Assembly (NCBI GenBank): GCA_010015745.1
Contig: ML978215.1
Coordinates: forward strand, 124,001 to 188,000
DNA length: 64,000 nucleotides
Direction of reading: 5' to 3'
Source of the DNA: Setomelanomma holmii
Lineage: Eukaryota > Ascomycota > Dothideomycetes > Pleosporales > Phaeosphaeriaceae
Position 1 is the first letter of the stretch. Every line of letters starts with the position of its first letter. Under the pieces are notes generated by a model, which searched no databases, had not been told where the DNA came from, and saw only the letters and a list, made by a program, of their open reading frames with translations. The position numbers and the translations under genes are program-made. This document shows, one piece after another, positions 12,756 through 24,327 of this stretch.

Positions 12756-14214
12756 ATGGATCCCGAAGTCAAATACCTCCTCTCACTCCGCGCTGTTCGA
12801 GAGCGCTCGGCAGCGGTTGGCAAAGCTGCTGATGCGGGCAAGCTTCGACACTTTAATGTGCACAAAGAGCGTTTGAAGGATGCGGCGAATTTTGTTGTTT
12901 CTGTCATCAAGGTACATATCGTCACGTGTTCCCAGTCTCGAGGATTCGTGTAAGGCTGATTGAGCAAATTGCAGCGTGACTACGGGCCAGACAAGTTCGA
13001 TACTATACCACCGCACGGCCGATGGCAGCATTTCGAAGTCGGCAATGTGCTTCGCATCACTGATCTGATTGATCAATGGAAGCATGGTGGATGTGACGAT
13101 ACAGAGGTTGCCCGCCGCTTGATCGACTTGTTCTTCGTTTCTGTGCTGCTGGATGCGGGTGCAGGTGATCACTGGCGGTATGTTGAGCCTGGTACCGGAA
13201 AGGAGTACGAAAGAAGTGAAGGCATTGCCGTTGCCAGTCTTTATATGTTCAAGGATCTTGCGTTCTCCTCAAGCAAAGAGAGCAAGGCACCAATCGTCGA
13301 CGGTGAGCAGACATCTTTAGATGATACCTTAGCTGGAGACTGACAAGAAGAACCATAGGCAGTGGTCTCGAGCAGTTGACAACTGATTCGCTGGGGAAAG
13401 GCTTCCAGGTATCGGACAAAAATCCGCTGTTAGGACTCGAGTCGCGCGCAAGCTTATTGAGGAGTCTTGGGAAGTCTCTCTTGTCTCAGTCTAAAGTCTT
13501 CGGCAAGGAAGGTCGACCTGGAAATGTCGTTGGTTTGTACATTCACTCGACTGCAATACAGGTCTGCTTACCACACCTATAGATTACTTAAGAAACAACG
13601 CTGAAGATCCTTCAAAATTGGACGTGAAAGTCTTCTGGGACATCCTCCAAGAGCTTCTGATACCCTGCTGGCCCAAAGACCGCACAGTCGTCAACGGCCA
13701 AGCAATCGGCGACGCGTGGCCATTAAGCACGCTCAAACCCGAAGGTGCTGCCTTGGTTCCAGGAGACTCTGCACACATCCAGCCCTTCCACAAGCTCACC
13801 CAATGGCTCGCATACTCCCTGATGGTCCCGTTCCAGTGTATCCTCAACATCCAATGGACCGGAACCGATTCGCTCACAGCTCTACCAGAGTATCGTAACG
13901 GCGGTCTCTTCGTAGACATGGGTGTCCTGACCCTGAAAAAAGACGCCCTCGACCGCGGACTGGAGGCTTCTGGCACCGATCTACCCATGTTCAAAGCTGG
14001 CGACGATGTGGTCGTGGAGTGGCGCGCCATGACGCTCGTGCTAGTGGACAAGCTATACAAAGCTGTCCTGGAGCAGATGGATGGGGTGCACATTACGATG
14101 GCGCAGTTGCTGGAGGCGGGGACGTGGAAGTCTGGGAGGGAAGTTGCTGCGAAAAAAAGGCCGGAGACGAAGTCGAGTCCGATTATCATTGAGAGCGACG
14201 GAACCGTGTTTTGA
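12756..14214 (+). CDS. URC4: URC4/DUF1688 family uracil catabolism protein
   Basis: Member of the DUF1688 family (Urc4 of Lachancea kluyveri, Urg3 of Aspergillus), required for the URC route that uses uracil as nitrogen source through a ribosylurea intermediate; its exact reaction is not settled. Exons: 12756-12911, 12975-13302, 13359-13532, 13583-14214; 429 residues, normal for the family. Recognisable stretches are VKYLLSLRAVRERS at the start, PPHGRWQHFEVG, LIDLFFVSVLLDAGAGDHW, RSEGIAVASLYMF and HKLTQWLAYSLM. The third intron has a GTTTGT donor; other splice sites are ordinary. A broken ribokinase gene follows on the same strand, which may be pathway-related. Confidence 0.93.
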
Positions 14215-14551
14215 AATGCACCGAAATTAAGCTACTTTAGAAGAAGGACGTGTTTAGCGAAGCAATTTCACGTGTGTGACCTCTGCATATCGCGAGATCC
14301 GCAAGAGATGACTACCTGAGGCATGATTGGTTTATCCGACCATTTTCTAGGCCTTTTATTCACAGTCTGACCATAAAATAAACTTGGGATAAACTATGCG
14401 CTCGAAGTAGTGCTCCTTGTGGCATACATCCAAGGGCAATGTGAAAGGCTCGCAATGCCTTTGTTTGACCGAGGCACGGTTGTGCCACTTACTCATACGC
14501 ACTTCTTTTCTACCATCTATCTTCTAGTCAATCATTTTGAACATATACAAT
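14215..14551. other. Intergenic region URC4 to ribokinase
   Basis: About 340 bases: 3' region of URC4 and the promoter/leader of the ribokinase gene. Nothing else recognised. Confidence 0.5.
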
Positions 14552-15737
14552 ATGCCACCCAAGATCATCTCCGTCATTGGCGGCCTAGATTACGATCTGA
14601 TAATGATGGCTAACCGCATACCCAATGTTGGGGAAAGCGTGCTAGCAAACGAGTACCTCGAAGCCCCAGGTGGAAAGGGCGCAAACACTGCACTGGCGGC
14701 GTACAGATCGTGTCATCAAAAGCCTCATGATCCTCGCCCGATTCCGGCAAAAGGCTGGACTTCAGACAAGCCTAGCGACGATGCGCACCGCAATGTCGAT
14801 ATGGATGCCCAGCTCTTGAGTAGCACGACGTCGAGAGACAAAATCGAGGTTGACGTGCGGATGGTTGGTGCTGTTGGTAGCGATAAATACGGCGAAATAT
14901 TGCGCAGAGAATTGAGCAAGACTGGCATCGATACATCCGGCATTATCACCATTCCGAACACCCACTCCAGCGTCTGCTTCGTCATGATCGACGACCATAC
15001 CAAAAAAAAAATCGTTGCCTCTTCACGCACGGGGCAACAACCACATGGGGGACAGAGGACTTTCTTCGGATCGAGGACCTGGGGTGCGGGATGCGCCCTG
15101 ACATTTGCGTTGCTCAGATGGGAATCCAAAAGGAAGTTGTGGAGCAGATGATCGAGACGGCGGGTAGAACTGATCTCGATTTCGTGCTTAATGCTGCGCC
15201 TGCTACTCCTGTTAAGAAGAATGTTATAAGTGGGTGACGCATTTGATAATGAACGAGTCCGAGGCAGCTATCATGTCTGGTCGTGAACTAGGCGAAGTCA
15301 ATGAAGATATCTGGCCCATCATTTGTCAGGAGTTTTTGAGTCGAGGGGTCAAGAACGTCGTCATCACACTTGGAGCGCAAGGAGCATACTACGCCACGGC
15401 GACGGAGCGCGGATATTGTCCCGGGTATGATGTTGAAGTGGTGGACAGCACCGGTGCAGAGTGAGTATTCATGCTTTCGCTGTTGTGTTCGTCTGTATGT
15501 GGCGAAGCTGACAATCGTAATAGTGATACCTTCATTGGGGTGTATGCATTGGAGTGTATAAGACAGAAGGAGCACGGCCCGTGGAAAATTGAGCAAGCTG
15601 TAGCTAGAGCGAACAAAGCTGCCGCCATCGCAATATTGCGGCTTGGCGCTCAGCGTGGCATACCATGGTCTGATGAGATTGACAAACTCGATGCGCCCTT
15701 TAGAGCTTCGAAAGTTGCTGATGGTAGGACTGATTGA
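14552..15737 (+). pseudogene. Ribokinase (PfkB family), two frameshifts
   Basis: Ribokinase phosphorylates D-ribose to ribose-5-phosphate. The N-terminus carries the family signature (VIGGLDYDLIMMANRIPNVG, then APGGKGANTALAA). The C-terminus carries the ATP/anion-hole region TGADDTFIG, where most members have GAGD. An intron at 15461-15523 lies inside that motif. The frame is lost twice. At an A10 run (15002-15011) the next frame continues as NRCLFTHGATTTWG up to NAAPATPVKKNV. Near 15228 one T seems missing before KWVTHLIMNE. Either both are homopolymer errors in an intact gene or this is a young pseudogene. Family assignment is firm; coding integrity is in doubt. Confidence 0.85.
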
Positions 15738-15779
15738 TGAGAGATGGGACCGAAAATGACATCGACAAGCGACTCTACC

Positions 15780-17858
15780 TCAGTCATACATCCTTTTCCA
15801 TGACAAACGTGTCGTACCAGATTCCATCGTGGCAAGCGCAATATGCCCGACATCGCCCTTACCATTGACGTCTCCAATCATGACCCGAACGTCCCTCAGC
15901 GCCCTCGCCGTTTCCTTGCCATCTAGGTGCGAGCAGACGTATCTGTCGAAGTGTGGATTGTCGCGAGCTGCCATAGCCACATAACCCAGTAAGTCCGGTG
16001 TGCGCGTGATGATGCCAAGTACGAGCGACAAATTTGCCGCTAACAGCAGCACGAACGAAATTGCCATCGTTGTTCCCGCGAGCCAAAAGTGGCAAACATA
16101 CCGTGGTCCGTCGTGCTTCGTGATTTGAATGTCTGTCTCGTTCCAAGCAGGTCGAAATGCCTCGTAGGTTTCCTTGTCGAGAGTTTCGTCCATCCGAATT
16201 GCATTCCCACCAACGCTCGAGTCCCAGAATGTGTTGATAGCCATTTGCAGACGATTCGTGAAAAGCTCGTGTCGTAGGTACGAGACATCGACGAAACCTG
16301 CTCTGAGATCATCGAGATCGAGCATGGGATTCATGATCCAGCGCTCGACCAATTCGTTGCCCAGTTGACTGTCTTGTGTGGCGCTGATGTCAATGCCAGG
16401 CAAGCGGTCGGCCAAGGCTCGGAACATGGCTAGAGGCGTCGTGTCACTCCATATGTCGCTTGGATTTTGGGATGCCTTTCTCATCGCACGGACCCGACAA
16501 TCATTATCTAAACACGTTACTTTAGACAGAACGATGGCAGGTCTTATGGTGCAGCTGATGGAGATGACGCTCGTCGAGCGAGCGGTGTCGTTGCGCCTGG
16601 AGAAGTAGCGGAAGGCGATTTCTCCATCCGTGCTTCCTTGGTTGTCTACCAAGAGATCAAATGAAGGCCCTGTGGCTTTCAAGGACGCCAATTTCGTGTT
16701 GTTGGGTGCGAAGTCGCTGTTCCACAGCGTAGAGCCATTGTCTGCAGGCTTGGCGCAGTCCAGGCTCCAATAATGGCTTGTCAAGGCAAATGACGAGTTT
16801 CCTGCTCGAGGAACTCCGGCTACTGGTACCCCGAAGACGGAAGTGTAGGACAGCCCTGACGTAGTGGTAATGCCGTGCCAATGCTCACCGGATACCGTTG
16901 ATGAGCTGGCGTTGAGTGTATCGATATCCGGTATCCTCACGTGCCCGAACAAGTCCATAGGGGTGTCTATGTTGTGCCGCGAGGTAAGCAACGCGGCGAC
17001 AAACAACGGAGCGAAGAATGGCGACACTGACATGTTCGTCTGCTGGGACCGCAAAGCTGTCTGACTCGAATACAGCTCCAAGGGGTAATATACAACAGTC
17101 GAGCTGACGTCAGTGACCAGTAGTTCAGTCGAAAGGAGTCGCAGCGAAGCTTGACCGCCAAGAGGCGAGAGTAGCCATGCAAATAAAATTACTATACTAA
17201 GCGTGTCGAAGCGCCTCAGACCGATCAATTTCTCTATTGTCGATGAGACCGATTGACAACCAATGAGGCGCTCTAAAACCTGTACCTCGTCAGTGCGGGC
17301 TTCGTTGCATTACGGTATCGAACACTGACACCCATGGTCGTTCCCCATTCCGCTCTGTAGTGTCCAATTCGTCGAAGCAACTTGCCGAGAATGGCTGCAT
17401 ATACGATCGGAAAGATTGTTGGCGAGAACAGAGTGACCGCTTTGACGTTCTCTCCATAGATGGAAGGCGAACGACCATGCAAACCCACACAAACACCGGC
17501 TATGACTGCAAGTCGTGTTAGCTTCAACCCGTCGGCATCTGACCCTGTACTTACTGAAGAAGAATATTGGGCCGACCGCTAGAGCGGCATCCACAGCTCC
17601 TTGAGCAATGAAATACCGAGAAGACTCGTCTTCTCGCGACAGTGAGCCTAATATTTTCTCTTCATAGTTTGGTACAATTGAGGGGCCTCCGTGTAAAGTA
17701 GATGTTTCTACGAACGTAGCATCCGAGTATGTACTCTCTGCCACATCTGCTTTATCCACACTAGGCAGAGCCTTGTACGCAGTTTCGCTGGGCTGAAGGG
17801 TGTGACCCAGCATCGCGGGGAGGTTTCCTTTACGTGCGTCTTGACGTGAAGTCACCAT
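15780..17858 (-). CDS. Fungal integral membrane protein of unknown function
   Basis: Exons on the minus strand: 17858-17555, 17505-17330, 17279-15780; 659 residues. This is a family common in filamentous ascomycetes, recognised by the LLSPLGGQASLRLL motif after a membrane segment and by the preceding LERLIGCQS stretch. Membrane helices are seen near residues 90-120 (LAVGPIFFF, IAGVCVG), near 125-150 (LFSPTIFPIVYAAILGKLL), at the LSIVILFAWLL segment, and close to the C-terminus (FWLAGTTMAISFVLLLAANLSL). Several N-glycosylation sites (NSS, NGS, NNT, NDT) lie in the large loop between them. Intron 2 uses a GTCAGT donor, chosen because it restores the conserved motif. No function is known to me. 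Confidence 0.85.
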
Positions 17859-19102
17859 TGGAATCCTCAAAGGGTCGCAGCATGCCGCTAGCTCGGTAGC
17901 GGTGGTTGTAGGATGAAGAGCGCAGTGAGGTAGGCAACACCTTATAAGTCGACGGTGACCAGCTGAGAATGGCGTGTATGGCCGACCGGCTGTGAGACCA
18001 TGGATGCAGTGGCCTCGGAGGCTGCAGCTTGAAAGCGATCCTGCGCTATCGACGAGTGTGATAGGTCGCAGCGAAGTTGCGCAGCTGAGAAGACCCTAGG
18101 CGACTTTCGTCCACATAGTGTGCCTCAGACAAAGCCTAAACACTGAGATCGTCGAATGAAGCAGCAGAATGGTCAGGATGTTGAGCATGACTGCACTTCC
18201 TGTAGGGAATTTGAGGGCCGAAGTAGATGTTACAGGTACGCCTGTGCTTCTTGCTGGTCTTTGCGATATGGGAGACGTCCTTGAAGCGACGCAGCGTTGT
18301 CGGTACCGCTGCATGCAGCAGGTGTGATCTAGAATCAGCCTCGTGCAAGCCCGCAGCCAAGGACGCTCTCGCGTGGCCTGGCTTTAGCTTTGGACTCGAC
18401 GAATTTCGGCCAATGGCAATTAGACTGATGTTGTCGAGTCCTTCTTCGAAAGGGTCTGACTAAGGACTGGGTACAGTCAGCAATATACCTACTGGGTGAA
18501 GGGCCGGGGCTGTGATCATGACCATGGCACAATGAGAAGCAAGGGTAAGATAAGGAGCGCCCACCTCGTACCCCACCCGAAGATCCTACGACTGCGCCAT
18601 TTCATACTGCCCGATTCGCCTCAGCAGACGACCGTGCATACGTCGCTGTGCGAGCGACCACTGACGATATGCGGCATTGATTTACGTTTGTTCCGTTGCC
18701 GCATGTGGTCAAGATTATCTTGAGCTGGAAATAGCGTTCACGTTTTCGGATTCGGTGAGTCGGCTCTTCGATATCTTGAGGTTGACTGGGTTGATGATTG
18801 TGATGGCTGGAGTGGGCGCTAAACATTCTCGTGAGGTAGACAGGACAGGCCACTTTAGCGTGCCTTTGGAAAGAGCACCCGTGTATCGCGTGGCAGCCCC
18901 GCTTGGCTCTCTCTGCAACTGATGCTAACAAAGGTGTTCAAATAAGCAGCGAGAATGATAGGAAATACTAGGTCGTCAGCGTTGCTAGGTTTTGTAAACA
19001 GATTGTAGCAAGAGAGTTAGGTGATAGCTGCTGAATAGTGGATTTATGACAGCCCTATGCTAGGCGCTCGGGGGTACGTTTTCAAGGTCCATTGCTCCGC
19101 TT
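17859..19102. other. Intergenic region, no gene recognised
   Basis: About 1.24 kb between the promoter side of the membrane-protein gene and the 3' side of dCMP deaminase. Only short frames without recognisable products. I see no RNA gene or repeat. Confidence 0.4.
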
Positions 19103-20258
19103 TCATAATGGTCGCACGAAATAGTCGCCGTCTAGCACATCGCGAACATCGTCAGGCTTGGTCTCTGCACCGTCGTTTGGAGCTATCTCCAATGAGAGGT
19201 CTACTAAGCCCTCCGTAGGCGGAGAGAATTGCCGTAACCGTACGCCACTTTCAGCGAAGATGTTGGCAGTCATAGTATCGACCATGTATCCTTGGTTGTA
19301 GACCACTTCACTAATGCCAACTTGCGTGATCTTCACGCTACAGGTTAAGCAAGGACAGGTATTGCAATAGAGAGTGGCGCTGCCTCCGATGCGATCTCGT
19401 CCGGCTTCGAGCAAGGCGTTCTCCTCTGCATGGAGACAGAGACAGGTCGAGAGACCAGTGCCGCCTTTAGCTGCGTTGTTGCAGCGAGGACAGCCGCCTT
19501 CGTTGCAGTTCGTCATGCCTCGTGGTGTGCCGTTGTAACCTGTGCTGACCACTCGCTTCTCCCTGACTATGACGCATCCGACTCTTCGCTTCATACAGTT
19601 GCTTCTGTGCGCTGCCAGATCCGCCAGCTGCATGAAGTATTGGTCCCAACTTGGGCGAAGTCGTGCTTCGTTCGTGAGGTTGAGCGATCGGATCGCGTCG
19701 CATAGAGTGGCTATGGATGCCGTTGAATTGAGCAACTTCAGTTGAGCACGCTGGAAGAGCGCACTGAGACCTGTGCCAGGGGCGAACAGGTGCTCGTCAT
19801 TGCGCAAGACAAAGTCCTCCAGCGAGGGCGGTGTAAGCTTGTTCTTCGCAAAGCGGTTCGTGAATCTCCTCCATCGCACGCTCACGGGCGCATCGACGCT
19901 GACAAGCAAGAAGAATGGCCGTCTCAGAAGCGCGTCGACCACTTTGTCATCCCAGATATCTGTTGTTACCCAACGCTCTCTCCATCTCAGCGTGACGAAG
20001 TCGAGGAGAGCATCGACATCGGCGAAGGTGAGCCGCTTGTCGACCGAACCAGAGTCGGTGGATGGCACGTGTGCGTTCGATGCTGACTTCTCAACAGCTG
20101 GCGTTGCTGCGATCCTGGCGAGGCGTATACGCGTAAAGTTGTGCTCCTCGACGAGATATTGAGCGATCGAGGACTTGCCAGCGCAGATTCCTGGGTCAAG
20201 TCAGGCGAGCGCGATGAAGCTTGGTGGTTTTCTTGCCTCCACACAGTCCGACCAGCAT
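19103..20258 (-). CDS. DCD1: Deoxycytidylate (dCMP) deaminase
   Basis: Converts dCMP to dUMP, the precursor for dTMP synthesis. Exons on the minus strand: 20258-20237 and 20190-19103; 369 residues. The N-terminus carries a P-loop-like segment (GLCGGICAGKSS), as in other fungal Dcd1 proteins. The catalytic deaminase domain follows: WDQYFMQLADLAAHRSNC, GCVIVREKRVVSTGYNGTPRG, the zinc-binding/proton-transfer HAEENALLEAG and the second zinc motif CPCLTC. The only intron (46 bases, 20236-20191) begins with GC (GCAAGA) instead of GT, with a CTGAC branch site before CCCAG; this is the only reading that gives the conserved GGICAGKSS. It is divergently arranged with ATG7. Confidence 0.93.
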
Positions 20259-20615
20259 GATTGACGAAAGGTATGTGGGTGTTGAGAGACTCGTAGTGCA
20301 GTGTTTGGGTATCAGTCCCTGGAATCGGGTGAAGCCTAGCGCAAGGGCGGCTGCAGGAACGCGTCTTAGCAAACCCCGCCACTGGACAAGGGCGATCATG
20401 GATGACATAGCGCGGGGGCTGTCGGCGACACCTGAGCTGCCGGCGCCTAAGACATTCACCAGCACGCGTGCCTGGCCTTGCCACGTGCTCCATCGTTCAC
20501 GCCCAGATGACTCGAGCGGTTGCCTCTAGATAGCCTCCAGGCGACCTGTACTTCTTCTCTTTTAGTCTTACTGCCCCAGCATCAAGATACCAAGGAACCC
20601 CGCTCACTACTCGCC
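20259..20615. promoter_or_regulatory. Divergent promoter of DCD1 and ATG7
   Basis: 357 bases between the start codons of two genes transcribed away from each other. It must contain both core promoters and leaders. No specific element is claimed. Confidence 0.5.
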
Positions 20616-22910
20616 ATGTCCGCCCTCAAGTTCGCGCCATGGCAGAGCGATGTCGATGTACAGTTCTATGCCGCACTTGCACACATCAAGATCAACCATG
20701 ACAAGCTCGACGACTCTGCGCGGAAGGTGCTAGGCGTCTATGAGGTGCGACCAGGCGACCACTCTTCGCGTTCCATGCGCGTCCAGATACACCCAAACGC
20801 CCTCACTTCAGATGAGTACGTAGCGTGCACTTTGTTGCTATGTATGTGCTGACATATGTTTCTGTAGCGTTGCGCCAACCTACTGCCGCGCCGAAGGCAT
20901 CATAAAAAACTGCAACACCATCGAGGACTACAAGAACCTTGACCGCGCTGCCATACTCGAACGATGCGCCCAAACTGTATGCTTAGGTCACTTCTATGCT
21001 GATACTCTGGCTGATACTTAGTAGATCTGGGAAGCGATCCACGACGGCTCCATATACGAATGCCCCTCTCTCCTCTCCTCCTTCACAGCCATTATTTTCG
21101 CGAACCTCAAGAAGTACAAATTCACCTACCACTTTGGCTTTCCTGCGATACAGTCAGATCCACAATGGAAGCAGATAGGAGATGTGTCACGGCTTCACGC
21201 GCGCGAGACGACGTACCTAGTAGATGCAGTGCAGACATGGCGATACAGCTCCGATGTTCGCCAAAGAGGTTTCTTTCTTGCGAAACGCTTACGAGGCGGA
21301 GGTGACCCAGATGAAAGACCGAAAACACCCGTGACACCTTTGGAAGAGTTCGGATACACTTGGGCTATAGGAAGACTCGAGATGTTTGAGAAGGACTTCT
21401 TCGAGGGCGTTGACAAGGAGGATCGCTTCATCTGTTTCGCAGACCCGTCCACCTACGAGACGAACCCCGGATGGCCCTTGCGGAATTTACTCGTGCTACT
21501 ACGGCATCGCTGGCATCTAGACGAAGCACAAATCATGTGCTACCGTGACACTCACATGAAGCGAGATCAATCAAATTCCATCATCCTCAAGCTGCAGGCT
21601 GACACCGCAACATCATCGGTCACCACATCTGAAGAAGCAAGCGACCGACCGAGGACGCCAAAGCTACCTAAAGTCACCGGCTGGGAACGAACAGAAGGTG
21701 GCAAGCTCACATCTCGCAACGTTGACTTATCCGAGTACATGGACGAGCGAAAGCTGGCTGATCAAGCAGTGGATCTAAACCTGAAACTCATCAAATGGAG
21801 GATAGCTCCAGGGATCGACCTAGATGTGATCAAGAATTGCAAATGTCTCCTACTGGGAGCTGGTACGCTGGGAACGTATGTTTCACGAACTTTGATGGGT
21901 TGGGGTGTGAGGAAGATCACCTTCATCGACAATGCGACAGTCAGCTTCTCGAACCCTGTGCGGCAACCTCTTTTCGACTTCAAAGACTGTCTGCAAGGAG
22001 GTGCGAAAAAGGCTGAACGTGCTGCTGAGGCTCTGGAAGAGATTTATCCGGGCGTCGATGCCACAGGTCATGTCATGGAAGTGCCCATGCTAGGGCATCC
22101 GATGACCGACGTGCCCAAGACCAAGACGCATTTCGATAAACTTCACCAGCTTATCAATGAGCACGATGTCATCTTCCTCCTGATGGATACTAGGGAAAGC
22201 AGGTGGCTTCCGACTGTCATGGGCAAGTCAGCTGGGAAGATTGTCCTCAATGCTGCCCTGGGCTTTGACACCTACGTAGTTATGCGACACGGTCTGAAGA
22301 AGACGCAAGAGGGTGAGGTCGAGTTAGGATGCTACTTCTGCAACGATGTTGTAGCGCCAGCAGATGTAAGAGCTCCCATGACGCTACTGAAGTATAGCGC
22401 TGACAAGTCGTGCAGTCTCTCAGCAATGCTACCCTCGACCAACAATGTACCGTCACTCGCCCCGGCGTAGCACCCCTAGCATCATCTCTCCTAGTCGAAC
22501 TCCTTGTCTCCATCCTTCAACACCCCTCGAAAGCCCGTGCACCAACCGGCATCACTCCACCTCAATCACAACATGCGCCCCCAAAGCCTGCACACCCATC
22601 ATTACCAGCGCCGTTCCAGCATCCACTCGGTACGATACCCCACACCATTCGTGGCTACCTGAACACCTTCAGCAACATCCAAGTCGAAGGCACACCATAC
22701 GATTGCTGCTCAGCATGCAGCGACAAGGTCATTGCGGCCTACGAAGCCGATCCGTGGGGATTTGTGCAGAAAGCGCTTAACGAGAAAGGATGGGTCGAGG
22801 AGATGAGTGGACTAGCAGAGGTGCAGCGACAAGCAGATGCGGCGCTTGCGGATATCGAGTTCGACGAGGAGGATGAAGGTGGACTGGATGATGAGGGCGA
22901 GATGTTGTAG
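20616..22910 (+). CDS. ATG7: Autophagy E1-like activating enzyme Atg7
   Basis: Activates the ubiquitin-like proteins Atg8 and Atg12 for autophagy. Exons: 20616-20815, 20868-20976, 21025-22365, 22416-22910; 714 residues. The N-terminal domain starts LKFAPWQSDVDVQFYAAL. The E1-type ATP site near residue 380 is LLLGAGTLGTYVSRTLMGWG, followed by FIDNATVSFSNPVRQPLF. The catalytic cysteine is about residue 561 in NATLDQQCTVTRPG, just after the last intron. The acidic end (DEEDEGGLDDEGEML) fits the C-terminal tail that binds Atg8. A Pro-rich insert (about residues 590-620) makes it longer than yeast Atg7 (630). No lesions seen. Confidence 0.97.
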
Positions 22911-23263
22911 TGCTTTGGATGGATTGGTGTCTTGGTGTTCGGGGTAAGAGGTCTGGATATACAAGGACACATGCTCGTCTGCTTTCCCTATCCGTTAAGC
23001 GGCCGGGTTCCGTCATCCTTGTTGTCATCATCAGTATCGCAGCCACTATCAATATACTTCAGTACATTATTGAGCCAAAAGTGCAAGCTGAGTGATCTTT
23101 TAATCCCTTGCGCTGACAATTGTGCGAACAGCACGCTCCATTTCTTGACGAGGGAGCGAGGAACCATTCAACTCACTTTCACTCGACAGTCGATCACACG
23201 AACCACGTCCACATTCTCCACGCGGGCTTTCACTCTACTGCGATCCACACATCTACAAAAGTT
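22911..23263. other. Spacer between ATG7 and the repeat array
   Basis: About 350 bases: 3' region of ATG7 and unrecognised sequence leading into the degenerate repeat array. Confidence 0.4.
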
Positions 23264-24060
23264 TCCTCTTTAGGCAAGTACGTACCAAGTTCGCAACGAG
23301 CAGCCTAGAGGTCGTCGACATATTTTTCCTCAATTCTTCTGAACAGAAAGTGACTCTGAGCAGCTCCAGGCTGGTATCCTTCCTACGGCAATCGACACTT
23401 CAAGACTGTACCTTCCTGATTAGGCAAGTTGAACGCTCGAGGTGAAAGGAAAGCCTGGATGTTATCAGTGTGCTTTCACCTAAACACATGTCTACCGAAA
23501 ATGAGCTCACATCTTCTGGATGGGAGCAGAATGGGAGCAGTAATCGAGATTTCTACTCTGTCCCTTTCTGATTAGGAAGATCGAAATTTGGTAGTGAAAG
23601 CAAAGTTTAAACGTTCTCAGTGACATCAAAGCTATAATTCCGTTCAATCACGTCGGTCTGACGGAGCCATGGAGTCACACGTTAAATGTACAGTCATCGA
23701 CACTTCGTTGGTGTGCTTTCCTAATCAGGCATGTTCAATGCTATATAGTGAACGCAAGATCGGAAAGTCTCGATGACGTTATAGTCTCAGTCTAATCAAT
23801 TCACTCTAGCCACAATGACGAGGTCATGTAATCACTCAAATACGCAATAATCAACGGCTTGGCTGACTTACCTGATCAGGCGAGTTCAAGCTGGCGAGGT
23901 GAAAGAGCTTCAAGTAGGCCTTCGGTGCATGATCATCTTAACCCTTCGTTCAATGCCACGGCATCGTCGCGCAGCAGGCTTGTTCTCACTCTGCAGTCAT
24001 CGACAGTATCATGGGTTCTTTCCTGATGTGGTAACTTCGAACGGACGGTGAGAATCGCAT
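23264..24060 (+). repeat. Degenerate tandem array, about six units, period about 151 bases
   Basis: A short anchor of the form TTCCTGATTAGGCAAGTT recurs, with drift, at about 23265, 23415, 23567, 23720, 23871 and 24022, so spacings are 150-153 bases. Several units also share TCATCGACA upstream of the anchor and GAGGTGAAAG about 20 bases downstream. The units are otherwise well diverged. In most copies the anchor ends in a splice-acceptor-like TAG or CAG, and the downstream GTGAAA/GTGAGA is donor-like, so tiny exons separated by about 130-base introns are possible. No protein frame runs through it. It may be an old minisatellite or a noncoding host transcript; I cannot decide. Confidence 0.6.
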
Positions 24061-24327
24061 GCGCGGTGCGTTGTGCTGAACTTTTCTACTGCCAGCTAAT
24101 TCTTCATTGAGTCAATCTCAATACCTGCAACTCATGGGCTTTTTATAAATACGTAATTGAATGAAGGCCCCCTAGACCTTCAAGGCCTGATGCATCCCAA
24201 TTGAATGGTCGTTGCCATCGTCGTAATGTGACTATCTACCCGTATCTCGTACCAGTCATCATGAGCTATCACGAGCCAAAGGTATACAAAAGCAGCGTGA
24301 ATAGCCAGAACAACGACACTATCGTCG

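Noticed and set aside
23264..24060. CRISPR array reading of the 151-base repeats
   Set aside because: Fungal nuclear DNA, diverged units, no short identical repeats with unique spacers.
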